A DNA stretch of 28,119 nucleotides from Oscillibacter sp. (GTDB taxonomy: Bacteria > Bacillota > Clostridia > Oscillospirales > Oscillospiraceae). The stretch's first letter is position 1. The number at the start of each line of letters is the position of its first letter. The notes beneath the pieces are model-generated. The model was not told where the DNA came from. It saw nothing but the letters and a program-made list of their open reading frames with translations, and made no database searches. Location of the stretch: NCBI GenBank assembly GCA_003522105.1, contig DPGF01000082.1, positions 1 to 28,119 on the forward strand, written 5' to 3'. Made by a program: the position numbers and the translations under genes. Positions 1 through 8,582 of this stretch are shown piece by piece.

Positions 1-776
1 AGGTAGCTCTCGCTCTGCGCGATTTCGTTCGTGTGGTGCGGGAAGGCATTGTCCACGCCGCCGCAGTGCAGGTCGAGGTATTCGCCGTTGTACTTCATCG
101 AAATGCCGGAGCACTCGATGTGCCAGCCCGGATAGCCGACGCCCCAGGGAGAATCCCATTTGAGCGCCTGATCCTCGAACTTGGACTTGGTGAACCAGAG
201 GACGAAGTCGTTTTTGTTCTTCTTGTTCTCGTCCTCCTCCACACCCTCGCGCACGCCGACGGCGAGGTCTTCCTCGTTGTGATCGTTGAAGATATAGTAG
301 CGCTCGAGCTTGCTCGTGTCGAAATAGACGTTGCCGCCGGCGAGGTAGGCATAGCCGGTGTCAAGGAGCTTCGTGATGATCTTGATGTAGTCGTCGATGA
401 GACCCGTCGCGGGCTGGACAACATCAGGACGCTTGATGTTGAGCTTGCGGCAGTCAGCAAAGAAGGCGTCGGTATAGTACTGGGCGATCTCCATGACGGT
501 CTTGTGCTCGCGCTTGGCGCCCTTGACCATCTTGTCCTCGCCCTCGTCGGCGTCGCTCGTGAGGTGGCCGACGTCGGTGATGTTCATCACGCGGTTCACG
601 CTGTAACCCGAAAAGCGCAGATACTTTTCCAGCACGTCCTCCATGATGTAGGAGCGCAGATTGCCGATGTGGGCAAAGTGGTACACGGTCGGGCCGCAGG
701 TGTACATCTCCACATGGTTCGGCGTGTGGGTCTTGAATTCTTCCTTTTTATGGGTCGCGGAATTGTATAAATACAT
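1..776 (-). CDS. cysS: Cysteine--tRNA ligase, 3' end cut by window edge
   Basis: Cytoplasmic class I aminoacyl-tRNA synthetase that attaches cysteine to tRNA-Cys. The reading frame stays open to base 1, so only about the first 258 residues are present. It starts at ATG 776-774, behind AAAGGAG a few bases upstream. The HIGH-type ATP site is HIGN at residues 36-39. The four expected zinc ligands are present: Cys27 in the YTCGPTVY segment, the Cys of GWHIECSG, and the His and Glu of HHTNE. The KMSKS loop lies outside the window. The gene follows pgsA by 33 bp and is the last visible gene of the yqhQ-prmC-recA-recX-rimO-pgsA run. Identification is certain; the only limit is truncation. Confidence 0.97.
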   Translation of the reverse strand, partial: MYLYNSATHKKEEFKTHTPNHVEMYTCGPTVYHFAHIGNLRSYIMEDVLEKYLRFSGYSVNRVMNITDVGHLTSDADEGEDKMVKGAKREHKTVMEIAQYYTDAFFADCRKLNIKRPDVVQPATGLIDDYIKIITKLLDTGYAYLAGGNVYFDTSKLERYYIFNDHNEEDLAVGVREGVEEDENKKNKNDFVLWFTKSKFEDQALKWDSPWGVGYPGWHIECSGISMKYNGEYLDLHCGGVDNAFPHHTNEIAQSESY

Positions 777-809
777 GATAACTCTCCTTTGAGAAGATGG
801 AATTACGAT

Positions 810-1334
810 TTAGTCTGCTTCTTTGAATACGTCGAGGTTCTTTGCAAAATATTCAATGCCGGAATACACAGTCGTCGCCACGATGACCGCGATGCACACG
901 AGATTCAAAAGATTGCTCTCAAATACCAGCATCAGGCACAGGCACACCATGGTCGAGGCGGTCTTGATCTTGCCCGACCATGCAGCCGCGATGACACGCC
1001 CCTGCTCGACGGCGACAAGGCGCATGCCGGAAACGGCAAATTCGCGCAGCAGCACGATGGCAAGGCACCATCCGGGCATCTGCCCGCACTCGACAAAGTA
1101 GCACATCGCCGCCATGACGAGCATCTTGTCCGCCAGCGGGTCCATGAACTTGCCGAAATTTGTGATCTGGTTGCAGTGGCGGGCAATGTAGCCGTCAGCA
1201 AAATCCGTCAGGCATGCGGCGGCAAAGATGCCGAGTGCCCACCATCTCGCACCTGCGAAATCAAGGTACAGCACCACCAAAAATACGGGGATCAGCGCAA
1301 TGCGCAGGATCGTCAGCTTGTTTGCAGTTGTCAT
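810..1334 (-). CDS. pgsA: CDP-diacylglycerol--glycerol-3-phosphate 3-phosphatidyltransferase
   Basis: Integral membrane enzyme that joins CDP-diacylglycerol and glycerol 3-phosphate to phosphatidylglycerol phosphate, the committed step to phosphatidylglycerol and cardiolipin. The 174-residue product carries the full CDP-alcohol phosphatidyltransferase signature: Asp47-Gly48, Ala51-Arg52, Gly61, Asp65 and Asp69, in the spacing DGxxARx8GxxxDxxxD. Several hydrophobic segments surround it, as expected for a multi-pass protein, and the length is normal for PgsA. ATG 1334-1332 is preceded by AGGAGGAAAGAGAGACA. It lies 36 bp after rimO and 33 bp before cysS, consistent with one operon. Another CDP-alcohol transferase is possible in principle, but the N-terminal NKLTILRI sequence is typical of PgsA. 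Confidence 0.94.
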   Translation of the reverse strand: MTTANKLTILRIALIPVFLVVLYLDFAGARWWALGIFAAACLTDFADGYIARHCNQITNFGKFMDPLADKMLVMAAMCYFVECGQMPGWCLAIVLLREFAVSGMRLVAVEQGRVIAAAWSGKIKTASTMVCLCLMLVFESNLLNLVCIAVIVATTVYSGIEYFAKNLDVFKEAD

Positions 1335-1370
1335 TGTCTCTCTTTCCTCCTGCCTTGCAGGGCTTTAAAA

Positions 1371-2699
1371 TTATTCGACCGCTTCGCCGGTCAGCTCGCC
1401 GTCCATCGTGCCGGTCAGGCGCACGTTGACGAACTCACCTGCCATAATATCACAATTTGAAGAAAAGTAAATCTTTCCGTCAATATCCACGGACTCGGCG
1501 TAGCTGCGGCCGACAAAGGACTGCGATTCCTCACTCCAGCCCTCGCACAGCACCTCGCGGATATCGCCGAGGACGGAGTCGTTGTACGCGTCGATGATCT
1601 CGCTCTGCACGTCGATCAAAAGCTCCGTGCGGCGCTGGGCTTCCTCGGCGGGAACGTGTTCCATCGCCGCAGCCTTCGTCCCCTCTTCGGGAGAGAAGGG
1701 AAACACGCCCGCGCGCTCGATCTTCTCCTCGCGCAAAAAGTCACAAAGCTCCTCGAATTCCGCCTCGCCTTCGCCGGGAAGTCCCGCGATGATGGACGTG
1801 CGCAGCACCAGGCCGGGCACGCGCTCGCGCAGGTCGTGGAATACCTTACGGAGGCTCTCCTTCGTGTCGCGGCGGTTCATCGCCTTCAAAATGCCGTCGT
1901 TGCAGTGCTGGATGGGAATATCAAGGTAGGGAACGATCTTCTTCTCTTCGGCGATGGTATTGATCAGTTCTTCGGTAATCTCATCGGGATAAAGATAGTG
2001 CAGACGGATCCAGTGGAAGTCGAGCTTGCACAGCTCGCGCAGCAGCGCAGGAAGCTGATGTTCGCCGTTGAAGTCCGTGCCGTAGCGCGTGATGTCCTGC
2101 GCGATAACGATGAGTTCCTTCACGCCCGCGGAGGCAAGCTCGCTCGCCTCGTCAAGAAGCTCCGCCATCGGGCGGCTGCGGTAGCGCCCGCGCAGACGCG
2201 GGATCACGCAATAGGCGCAGCAGTTGTCGCAGCCCTCGGCAATGCGGAGATAGGCATACCATGGAGGCGTGGATAAAATACGTGCGCCGCCCTGCGGGCA
2301 GTGGTGGATATCCCCCATGTGGCAGGGCCGCGGCGCTGCGCCGCTCATCACCTCGTCGAGTGCAAGGGCAATGTCGCCGTAGCTGCCGGTGCCGAGCACC
2401 GCGTCCACCTCGGGCAGCTCGCGCAGCACATCGTCCTTGTAGCGCTGCGCCATGCAGCCGGTGACGATGATCTTCTTGAGTCCTCCCTCCTGCTTGAGCC
2501 CCGCCATTTCGAGGATATTATCGATGGCTTCCTCGCAGGCCGAAGCCAAAAAGCCGCAGGTGTTGACCACGGCCACATCCGCCCCCTCGGGCGAGAGGAC
2601 GATATTGTGCCCCGCGTGCTGCACCGTGGCCATCATCTGCTCGCAGTTGACCTGGTTTTTGGCACAGCCGAGGGAAATAAAGAACACATTGTAGGACAT
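1371..2699 (-). CDS. rimO: Ribosomal protein S12 methylthiotransferase RimO
   Basis: Radical SAM methylthiotransferase that adds a methylthio group to the conserved aspartate of ribosomal protein S12. The 442-residue product has the three N-terminal cluster cysteines (Cys12, Cys48, Cys82) and the radical SAM triad Cys157-x3-Cys161-x2-Cys164. A C-terminal region of TRAM type ends the protein. The phrases SLGCAKN, NTCGF and VTGCMAQRY fit RimO better than the tRNA enzyme MiaB. The open frame runs further upstream to 2942, but I chose ATG 2699-2697 because GGAGAG lies just upstream and the family begins at this point. The upstream extension overlaps recX. It is 35 bp downstream of recX and 36 bp upstream of pgsA. 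Confidence 0.95.
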   Translation of the reverse strand: MSYNVFFISLGCAKNQVNCEQMMATVQHAGHNIVLSPEGADVAVVNTCGFLASACEEAIDNILEMAGLKQEGGLKKIIVTGCMAQRYKDDVLRELPEVDAVLGTGSYGDIALALDEVMSGAAPRPCHMGDIHHCPQGGARILSTPPWYAYLRIAEGCDNCCAYCVIPRLRGRYRSRPMAELLDEASELASAGVKELIVIAQDITRYGTDFNGEHQLPALLRELCKLDFHWIRLHYLYPDEITEELINTIAEEKKIVPYLDIPIQHCNDGILKAMNRRDTKESLRKVFHDLRERVPGLVLRTSIIAGLPGEGEAEFEELCDFLREEKIERAGVFPFSPEEGTKAAAMEHVPAEEAQRRTELLIDVQSEIIDAYNDSVLGDIREVLCEGWSEESQSFVGRSYAESVDIDGKIYFSSNCDIMAGEFVNVRLTGTMDGELTGEAVE

Positions 2700-2734
2700 A
2701 ATTTCTCTCCTGTCCGTAGAAATATCACAAACGA

Positions 2735-3367
2735 TCACTCTTCGTAATCGAATTCTGTCGTATCTTCGCTGATCCTGGCAAGCGCGGCGCGCACATCGCG
2801 CCAGGCAAAGCCACGGCGCAGCAGCATGTCGGAAAGGCGCTTTCTGCCTTTCTCGTCGAGCGTGCGGCCCTTTGTCTTTTGTGCGATCACACGCGCGATG
2901 GCCTCCTGCACATCGGGTGAGGCAGCAAGCGCATCTTCCCACAACTCGCGTGGCACACCGCGCCGGTAGAGCTCGTCGCGGATCTTCGCTTCGCCGTAGC
3001 CCATGCCGCCATAATGCCGCACGAGCATCAATGCATAGTCCGCGTCATTGAGCGCGCCGATCTCTTCGAGCCAGTCCGCCGCCGCTTCCGCGTCGGACTC
3101 TGCCGCACCCTTCTCCCCGAGCTTTCTGATAAGCTCTCTGCGCGAGAGTGGGCGCGACGAGATCATATTCGCCGCGCGCACGCGCGTTTCGCTCCGTGCG
3201 CCGGACTGCTGTAATTCTACCACAGTCCTATCGTCAATGTCCAGCCCTATGCATAAACCGAAACGCAGAAGCTCGCTCTCGGTGACCCGGAGGAGGTCTC
3301 CCCCCTCCAGATACACGAGAACGCGCTCCTGCTTATGTTTCGATCGTTCGATCTTCTCAATCTTCAT
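2735..3367 (-). CDS. recX: RecX-type regulator of RecA
   Basis: RecX binds RecA filaments and tunes their activity; the family consists of repeated three-helix units. The 210-residue product has the characteristic region running from the LSRRELIRKL segment through DADYALMLVRHYGGMGYG. The choice of ATG 3367-3365 makes it overlap the last 11 bp of recA, the classic recA-recX arrangement, and matches the usual family N-terminus. The Shine-Dalgarno is weak (AAGG abutting the ATG), so initiation probably depends on translation of recA. A longer frame reaches 3400 but would overlap recA further. Sequence divergence is normal for this family; gene order makes the call firm. Confidence 0.93.
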   Translation of the reverse strand: MKIEKIERSKHKQERVLVYLEGGDLLRVTESELLRFGLCIGLDIDDRTVVELQQSGARSETRVRAANMISSRPLSRRELIRKLGEKGAAESDAEAAADWLEEIGALNDADYALMLVRHYGGMGYGEAKIRDELYRRGVPRELWEDALAASPDVQEAIARVIAQKTKGRTLDEKGRKRLSDMLLRRGFAWRDVRAALARISEDTTEFDYEE

Positions 3368-4463
3368 CCTTGAAATCGTCGGCGCTGACGTCCACGGCAC
3401 GGCCCGCGGCCTTCGCCGCCACGCGGGACTGGCCCGTCATCAGCTTGTCAAAGTTGCGGCGGATCTCCGCTTCGAGGTTGTCCGCGATCTCGGGATTGTT
3501 TTTCAGATACTGCTTGGCCGCGTCGCGTCCCTGACCGATGCGCGTTTCGCCCATCGAATACCATGAACCGCTCTTCTGCACCAATCCGAGCTTGACGCCG
3601 AGGTCGATCAGTTCGCCGATGAGCGAGATGCCCTCGCCGTACATGATGTCGAACTCCGCCTCACGGAACGGGGGTGCCATCTTGTTCTTCACGACCTTGG
3701 CACGCGTGCGGTTGCCGATGATCTCGCTGCCGTTTTTCAGCGCCTCGATGCGGCGCACGTCGATGCGCACGCTCGAGTAGAACTTGAGTGCGCGGCCGCC
3801 GGTAGTGACCTCGGGGTTGCCGTACATCACGCCGACCTTCTCGCGCAGCTGGTTGATGAAAATGACGATGGTGTTCGTCTTGCCGACCGCACCCGTGAGC
3901 TTTCGCAGCGCCTGCGACATAAGGCGCGCGTGAAGGCCCACAAAGCTGTCACCCATCTCGCCCTCGATCTCCGCGCGCGGCACGAGCGCCGCAACGGAGT
4001 CGACGACGATCACGTCGATCGCGCCGGAGCGCACGAGCGCCTCGGTGATCTCAAGCGCCTGCTCGCCGGTATCCGGCTGGGAGACGAGCATATCCTCGAC
4101 CTTCACGCCGAGGGCGCGGGCATAGGTGATGTCGAGCGCGTGCTCTGCGTCGATGAACGCGACCTCGCCGCCCGCTTTCTGTGCCTGCGCGAGCACATGC
4201 AGCGCAAGCGTCGTCTTACCGGAGGATTCAGGCCCGTAAATTTCGATGATACGGCCCTTGGGCAGTCCGCCGATACCGAGCGCCAGGTCGAGCGCCAGCG
4301 AGCCCGTGGAGATGGCCTCCACATTGCTCACGGTGTTGTCGCCAAAGCGCATGATCGAGCCCTTGCCGTAGGTGCGCTCGATCTGCTGCATCGCGGTCTC
4401 GATCGCCCGCTTCTTGTCGTCGGCCATCGCCGCGGCTGCCTTCGTCTGAGCTTTTTCTGCCAT
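3357..4463 (-). CDS. recA: Recombinase RecA
   Basis: DNA-dependent ATPase that forms filaments on single-stranded DNA, drives strand exchange and stimulates LexA cleavage. The product is 368 residues, a normal length. Walker A is GPESSGKT at residues 77-84, the catalytic Glu-containing stretch FIDAEHALD follows, and Walker B is VIVVDSVAAL. The FINQLREKVG and TTGGRALKFY segments of the DNA-binding loops are intact. The acidic C-terminus is typical. ATG 4463-4461 is preceded by GGGAGG. It lies 43 bp after prmC and overlaps recX. I saw no clear LexA box in the 43-bp gap, so SOS control, if present, would act from a promoter further upstream. Confidence 0.99.
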   Translation of the reverse strand: MAEKAQTKAAAAMADDKKRAIETAMQQIERTYGKGSIMRFGDNTVSNVEAISTGSLALDLALGIGGLPKGRIIEIYGPESSGKTTLALHVLAQAQKAGGEVAFIDAEHALDITYARALGVKVEDMLVSQPDTGEQALEITEALVRSGAIDVIVVDSVAALVPRAEIEGEMGDSFVGLHARLMSQALRKLTGAVGKTNTIVIFINQLREKVGVMYGNPEVTTGGRALKFYSSVRIDVRRIEALKNGSEIIGNRTRAKVVKNKMAPPFREAEFDIMYGEGISLIGELIDLGVKLGLVQKSGSWYSMGETRIGQGRDAAKQYLKNNPEIADNLEAEIRRNFDKLMTGQSRVAAKAAGRAVDVSADDFKDED

Positions 4464-4506
4464 GTTCGCGTTCCTCCCGATTCTTTATGTAAACTGTTTT
4501 TTAAGA

Positions 4507-5373
4507 TCAAATCGTTTCTACTCGCGTGCCGTATACCACGCGAGGAATGTTGTTGAGATCTTTGACGATCTGAATATCGCCAAAGCCGCTCGAGCGCATG
4601 ATGCGCAGCACGCTGTCCGCCTGCCCGATGCCGACCTCGAAAAAGAGCATGCCGTTTTCGCACAGGACGTCGCGCCATTTTTCGCAGATCACGCGGTAAA
4701 AATCGAGTCCGTCCTCGCCGCCGTCGAGCGCAAGTCGCGGCTCGTGCTCGCGCACGGAGGCATCGAGCGTTTCAATGTCCGCGCTCGGAATATACGGCGG
4801 ATTGCTGACGAGGAACCGGAACTCGCCCAGCGTGCGCGAAGGCTTTTCGCGCGCGTCGAGCTTGAGGCTCGCCACGCGAGATGTCAAGCGGTTGCGGCGG
4901 ATGTTCTGCCGGCAGATCTTCAGCGCTTCCTCATCGTATTCGCCGAGCAGCACGCGCGCGTTCGGTAAGTTCGCCGCCGCGGCAAGGCCGATGCAGCCGC
5001 TGCCCGCACAGAGATCGAGGATGCGGCAAGACCCGGCGCCGCGTGCCGCGTCGATGAGCTTCGTTGCCAAAACCTCCGTATCCGGGCGCGGGATCAGCAC
5101 CGCGGGCGAAATATCGAGCGGCAGGCCGTAAAACTCCCACTCACCGATCAGGTAGGCCACCGGCTCGCCCGCAAGATGCCGCTTGACCAGTTCGTGCGCG
5201 GCCGCTTCCACCTCGGGTGAGGCATAGAGAGAACCGTCGCGCACCAGTTCCTCGCGCGTCTTGCCCGCCGCGGCACACACCAGCTCGCGCGCGGACTGCG
5301 TTGCCTCCTCGTCGCCCGCGCGCCTCAGCTCCGTGCGCAGGTCCAGATAGAGATTATTATATGTCGTTGCCAT
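4507..5373 (-). CDS. prmC: Peptide chain release factor N5-glutamine methyltransferase
   Basis: PrmC methylates the glutamine of the GGQ motif in release factors RF1 and RF2 using S-adenosylmethionine. The 288-residue product has an N-terminal helical domain, the motif VLIPRPDTE near residues 92-100, the SAM-binding motif LDLCAGSG at about 119-126, and the catalytic NPPY at 191-194. I chose ATG 5373-5371, two bases after the stop of the upstream DUF1385 gene, which suggests translational coupling. A GTG nine bases upstream (5382-5380) is an alternative start with AAGGA closer to it. The usual neighbour prfA is not adjacent; the gene sits between a yqhQ-like gene and recA. Confidence 0.95.
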   Translation of the reverse strand: MATTYNNLYLDLRTELRRAGDEEATQSARELVCAAAGKTREELVRDGSLYASPEVEAAAHELVKRHLAGEPVAYLIGEWEFYGLPLDISPAVLIPRPDTEVLATKLIDAARGAGSCRILDLCAGSGCIGLAAAANLPNARVLLGEYDEEALKICRQNIRRNRLTSRVASLKLDAREKPSRTLGEFRFLVSNPPYIPSADIETLDASVREHEPRLALDGGEDGLDFYRVICEKWRDVLCENGMLFFEVGIGQADSVLRIMRSSGFGDIQIVKDLNNIPRVVYGTRVETI

Positions 5374-5375
5374 GC

Positions 5376-6347
5376 TTACCACGCATCCTTGCCTTTTTCT
5401 TCGGGAATGACCAGCTCGAGCGCCCGAATGGCGACCTCGAGCATGCTGTCGTCCGGCTCATTGGTCGTAAAGTTTTGCAGCCACAGGCCCGGACGCGACA
5501 AAAAGCGCGTCACCCTGTTGTCGTGCCCGCCGACGTAGCGGTTGAACTCATACGTCACGCCCACGATGGGAATGAGCAGCAGCAGGTGCAGCCCCATGCG
5601 CACCCACATATTGCGCCAGTTGACAAAGCTGAAAACAAGGCTTGAAACAAGAATGGACACGACCACCACGACAAAAAGAAAGCTCGTGCCGCAGCGCGGG
5701 TGATGGCGCGGCTGCTTGCGGCAGTTTTCGACCGTCAGCGGCAGCCCCGCCTCGTAGCAGAAGATCGTCTTATGCTCCGCGCCGTGATACTGGAACACGC
5801 GGTAGATGTCCTTTTGCTTTGAGCAGAGGATCATGTAGGCAAAAAAGATCACGAGCTTGATGACGGATTCGACCAGATTGTGCACCGCCGCGCTCTTGAT
5901 ATACGGGTCGATAAAACCCGCCAAAAACGTCGGCAGCAGGAAAAAGAGCAGGATCGTCAGCCCCAGCGACAGGAAAACCGCCAGCGCCGTGATGAATTTC
6001 TGCATCTTCTCATTTCCGAGTTTTTCCTCAAGCCACCGGTCGAACTTGCCCGGCTCGGCAACGTCGTCATCGGGGAAATAGTCCGCCGAAAACATCAGCG
6101 CCTTCACGCCCTTGACCATCGAATCGACAAACGTGACCACGCCGCGGATGATGGGCAGCCCGAGAACCGGGTACTTGTCTCGCACGAGCGTCAGCTCCTC
6201 TACCTTCTCCACAAGCCCCTCCGGCGAGCGGACAACGATGGCCTGCTTCCCCGGCCCGCGCATCAGAACGCCTTCGATCAGCGCCTGTCCGCCGATGCTC
6301 GTGCGGAACTTGGACGGGGAAGCCTTCTTCTTTGCTTCTTCTGCCAT
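5376..6347 (-). CDS. DUF1385 family membrane protein, YqhQ-like
   Basis: Multi-pass membrane protein of the DUF1385 (YqhQ) family, whose biochemical role I cannot state. The 323-residue length is typical. The N-terminal GGQALIEGVLMRGP motif is the family hallmark, followed by transmembrane stretches, the conserved segment YHGAEHKTIFCYE and the HPRCGTSFLF motif just before another membrane segment. The C-terminus contains more hydrophobic stretches and LQNFTTNEPDDSMLEVA, also typical. It is the first gene after the promoter at 6374-6402, behind AAAGGAG. In many Clostridia this family lies beside prmC, as here, so it is the head of the prmC-recA run. Confidence 0.93.
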   Translation of the reverse strand: MAEEAKKKASPSKFRTSIGGQALIEGVLMRGPGKQAIVVRSPEGLVEKVEELTLVRDKYPVLGLPIIRGVVTFVDSMVKGVKALMFSADYFPDDDVAEPGKFDRWLEEKLGNEKMQKFITALAVFLSLGLTILLFFLLPTFLAGFIDPYIKSAAVHNLVESVIKLVIFFAYMILCSKQKDIYRVFQYHGAEHKTIFCYEAGLPLTVENCRKQPRHHPRCGTSFLFVVVVVSILVSSLVFSFVNWRNMWVRMGLHLLLLIPIVGVTYEFNRYVGGHDNRVTRFLSRPGLWLQNFTTNEPDDSMLEVAIRALELVIPEEKGKDAW

Positions 6348-6373
6348 GAATGGTTCTCCTTTTTCTATGCGAT

Positions 6374-6402
6374 ATCATACCACAGGTATTTTCAAAATGC
6401 AA
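6374..6402 (-). promoter_or_regulatory. Sigma-A promoter for the yqhQ-prmC-recA run
   Basis: On the minus strand there is TTGCAT (6402-6397), a spacer of exactly 17 bases, and TATGAT (6379-6374), with TGG in front giving an extended -10 element. It lies in the 69-bp gap between the histidine kinase and the DUF1385 gene, about 27 bases upstream of the DUF1385 start codon. The fit is good, so the downstream run probably has its own start even if it also receives readthrough from the kinase operon. No functional data are available. Confidence 0.72.
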
Positions 6403-6416
6403 CACCCGTTCTATTT

Positions 6417-7850
6417 TTATGTCATTGGCAGTGCGATCGTCACGACCGCGCCGCCGCCCTCGGCGTTGCCAATGTCAAACGTGCCGCCGTGCAGGCGCAC
6501 GATCTCGTCGCACACGGCAAGGCCGATGCCGCTGCCGCGCGCTCTGGACGAGCCCTTGTAAAACTTCTGCTTGACGAACGGCAGCTCCTCCTCCGGGATA
6601 CCCGCACCGTAGTCGCGCACGCGGATAACGAACTTTCCGTCCTCCTGCGCGGCGCTCACGTCGATCTTTTTGCCGCTGCCGCCATGCTTGGCGGCATTGT
6701 CGAGCACGTTGCAAAAGACCTGCTTCATGCGCTCGCTGTCAGCCACGATCGGCGGCACCTCTTCGTCGGGGCCTTTGTAGCTCACGTCGATGCCCTCCTG
6801 CCGGAACAGCTCGCGGTAGGTGTAGATCGCGTCCTCCAGTTCGCTCGCAAGATCGACGCTCTCAACGCGCAGCGTGAAGCGCCCGTCCTGCATCTTGGTA
6901 AACTCCAGCAGCTCTTCGACCATCGTGGTGAGCCGGCGGGACTCTTTCAAGATGATCCCGAGGCCGCGCTTGGTCTGGTCGATGTTCGCGCCCGGATCGG
7001 CAGAAAGCGTCTCGGCCCAGCCGCTGATGGCTGTGAGCGGGGTGCGCAGCTCGTGGGAAACAGACGAGATAAACTCCTGCTGGATCTTTTCCGCCTGGCT
7101 GATCTTGAGCGACATATCGTTGATATTGTCCACGAGTTCTCCCAGCTCGTCGCGGTAGCGGTTTTCGATCAGAATACCGTAGCTTCCGCCGGAAATGCGG
7201 CGCGCCGCATCGCTCACCACCGCCACAGGCTGCACAACGTTGTTAATAAAAATGGCATTCGACGCCGCAATGAGCGCCATGCACACGAGCGCCGCCGCCG
7301 AGGCGAACAGCGATTCCATCAGCACCCGGTGCTGTGCCTCGCGCAGCGACGTTACATAGCGCAGCACGCCGACCACGCGGGAATTGAAAAACAGCGGATA
7401 GGACACCGAAAGAATATTTTCCCCCGTCTGCGGGTCGCGCCCCTGAAACGATGCCATATTGCCGGCGATGGCGCGCTCAATGTCCTCCGTTCCGGGCAGC
7501 GTGCCTGCCGTGAGACCGTAGGACGAGACCTGCACGCGGCCGTTCGTATTGATGAATTGCAGCTCGATCGTGTCCTTTTCCTCAAAGGTCTCCGCGGAAT
7601 ACGAGGCAAGGCGGTAGTATTCGCTGTAACTCTTCACGCCGTAGCCCGAGAAGGTCTCCGCCGCGATGCGCGCGCGGCTTTCAAGACCCGAGCGCATCGC
7701 ATTATAGTAGTATTCCTGCACGCCCACGCTGAAAAGGGCCACCGCCAAAACAAGCAGCAGCAAGATCGGCAGCACCGCCGAAAGCATCCACCGCTGGCGA
7801 AGGCCGCGGATATGCAGCGCCGAGGCAAAGCCTTTTCGATTTTCCGGCAT
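6417..7850 (-). CDS. Sensor histidine kinase with extracytoplasmic domain
   Basis: Membrane-bound two-component sensor kinase. The 477-residue product has a first membrane segment at about residues 21-44 and an extracytoplasmic region of about 120 residues. A second membrane segment follows near 177-203, then a HAMP linker. The phosphoacceptor is His266 in the H-box (SVSHELRTPLTAI). The ATP-binding domain shows an N-box with Asn381 and Asn385, then DYGAGIP and GSGIGLAV. I chose ATG 7850-7848 because AAGGAGG sits seven bases upstream; a longer frame to 7889 would overlap the response regulator. It follows the response regulator by 26 bp, its evident partner. The ligand is unknown. Confidence 0.93.
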   Translation of the reverse strand: MPENRKGFASALHIRGLRQRWMLSAVLPILLLLVLAVALFSVGVQEYYYNAMRSGLESRARIAAETFSGYGVKSYSEYYRLASYSAETFEEKDTIELQFINTNGRVQVSSYGLTAGTLPGTEDIERAIAGNMASFQGRDPQTGENILSVSYPLFFNSRVVGVLRYVTSLREAQHRVLMESLFASAAALVCMALIAASNAIFINNVVQPVAVVSDAARRISGGSYGILIENRYRDELGELVDNINDMSLKISQAEKIQQEFISSVSHELRTPLTAISGWAETLSADPGANIDQTKRGLGIILKESRRLTTMVEELLEFTKMQDGRFTLRVESVDLASELEDAIYTYRELFRQEGIDVSYKGPDEEVPPIVADSERMKQVFCNVLDNAAKHGGSGKKIDVSAAQEDGKFVIRVRDYGAGIPEEELPFVKQKFYKGSSRARGSGIGLAVCDEIVRLHGGTFDIGNAEGGGAVVTIALPMT

Positions 7851-7876
7851 TGCAGCCCCTCCTTCGTGCGATGTGT

Positions 7877-8566
7877 TCACACCGTCCATTTATAACCGAA
7901 GCCCCACACGGTGGAGATATACTTCGGCTCCTGCGCGTCGTCCTCAATTTTGATGCGCAGCCGGCGCACATTCACGTCCACGATCTTAAGCTCGCCGAAA
8001 TATCCCTTGCCCCACACCGCGTCGAGGATCTCCTCGCGCGCGAGCGCCTTGCCGCGGTTTTCCATAAAGAGCTTGACGATCGAATATTCCAGCTGCGTCA
8101 GCTTCACGCGCTCGCCGTTTTTCTCCAGGGTGCGGTTCGTCATATTCAGCAAAAACGGCGGCTGATACAGCTCTCCCGTGCGCACCGCAGGCGTATTATC
8201 GCCCGTGCGGCGCAGCAGCGCGTCCACGCGCGCGGTGAGCTCAGCCGGAGAAAAGGGTTTGGTCACATAGTCGTCCGCGCCGGTCATCAGCCCCGTCACC
8301 TTGTCCATCTCCTGCGCACGCGCCGTCAGCATGATGATGCCGATCTGAGAGTTCGACATACGGATGCGGCGGCAGACCTCGAACCCGTCGATGTCCGGCA
8401 GCATGATATCGAGCAGGCACAGCCGCGTATCGGGATTTTCCTGCAATTTTGCAAGCGCTTCCTCGCCGCACTCGGCCTCCACGACCTCGTAACCCGCGCG
8501 CTGCAAATTGATGACGATAAAGCTGCGGATACTGGCCTCATCTTCCAGCACCAGTACTTTTTTCAT
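7877..8566 (-). CDS. OmpR/PhoB-family response regulator
   Basis: DNA-binding response regulator paired with the downstream histidine kinase. The 229-residue product has a receiver domain with the acidic pocket Glu8-Asp9, the phosphoacceptor Asp53 (LLDIMLPD), Thr81 and Lys103. The C-terminal winged-helix domain ends in the TVWGFGYKW segment typical of the OmpR/PhoB class. ATG 8566-8564 follows GGAGGAG with seven bases between; a longer frame to 8737 runs into the lipoprotein gene and lacks support. It lies 16 bp after that lipoprotein gene. The target genes are not evident; autoregulation of this operon would be usual for the class. Confidence 0.95.
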   Translation of the reverse strand: MKKVLVLEDEASIRSFIVINLQRAGYEVVEAECGEEALAKLQENPDTRLCLLDIMLPDIDGFEVCRRIRMSNSQIGIIMLTARAQEMDKVTGLMTGADDYVTKPFSPAELTARVDALLRRTGDNTPAVRTGELYQPPFLLNMTNRTLEKNGERVKLTQLEYSIVKLFMENRGKALAREEILDAVWGKGYFGELKIVDVNVRRLRIKIEDDAQEPKYISTVWGFGYKWTV

Positions 8567-8582
8567 CTCTTTTCTCCTCCTC

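Noticed and set aside
5880..7895. Long plus-strand open frame of 671 codons
   Set aside because: It is the antisense of the kinase and DUF1385 genes, is rich in His/Arg/Ala as expected for antisense of GC-rich genes, and has no domain.
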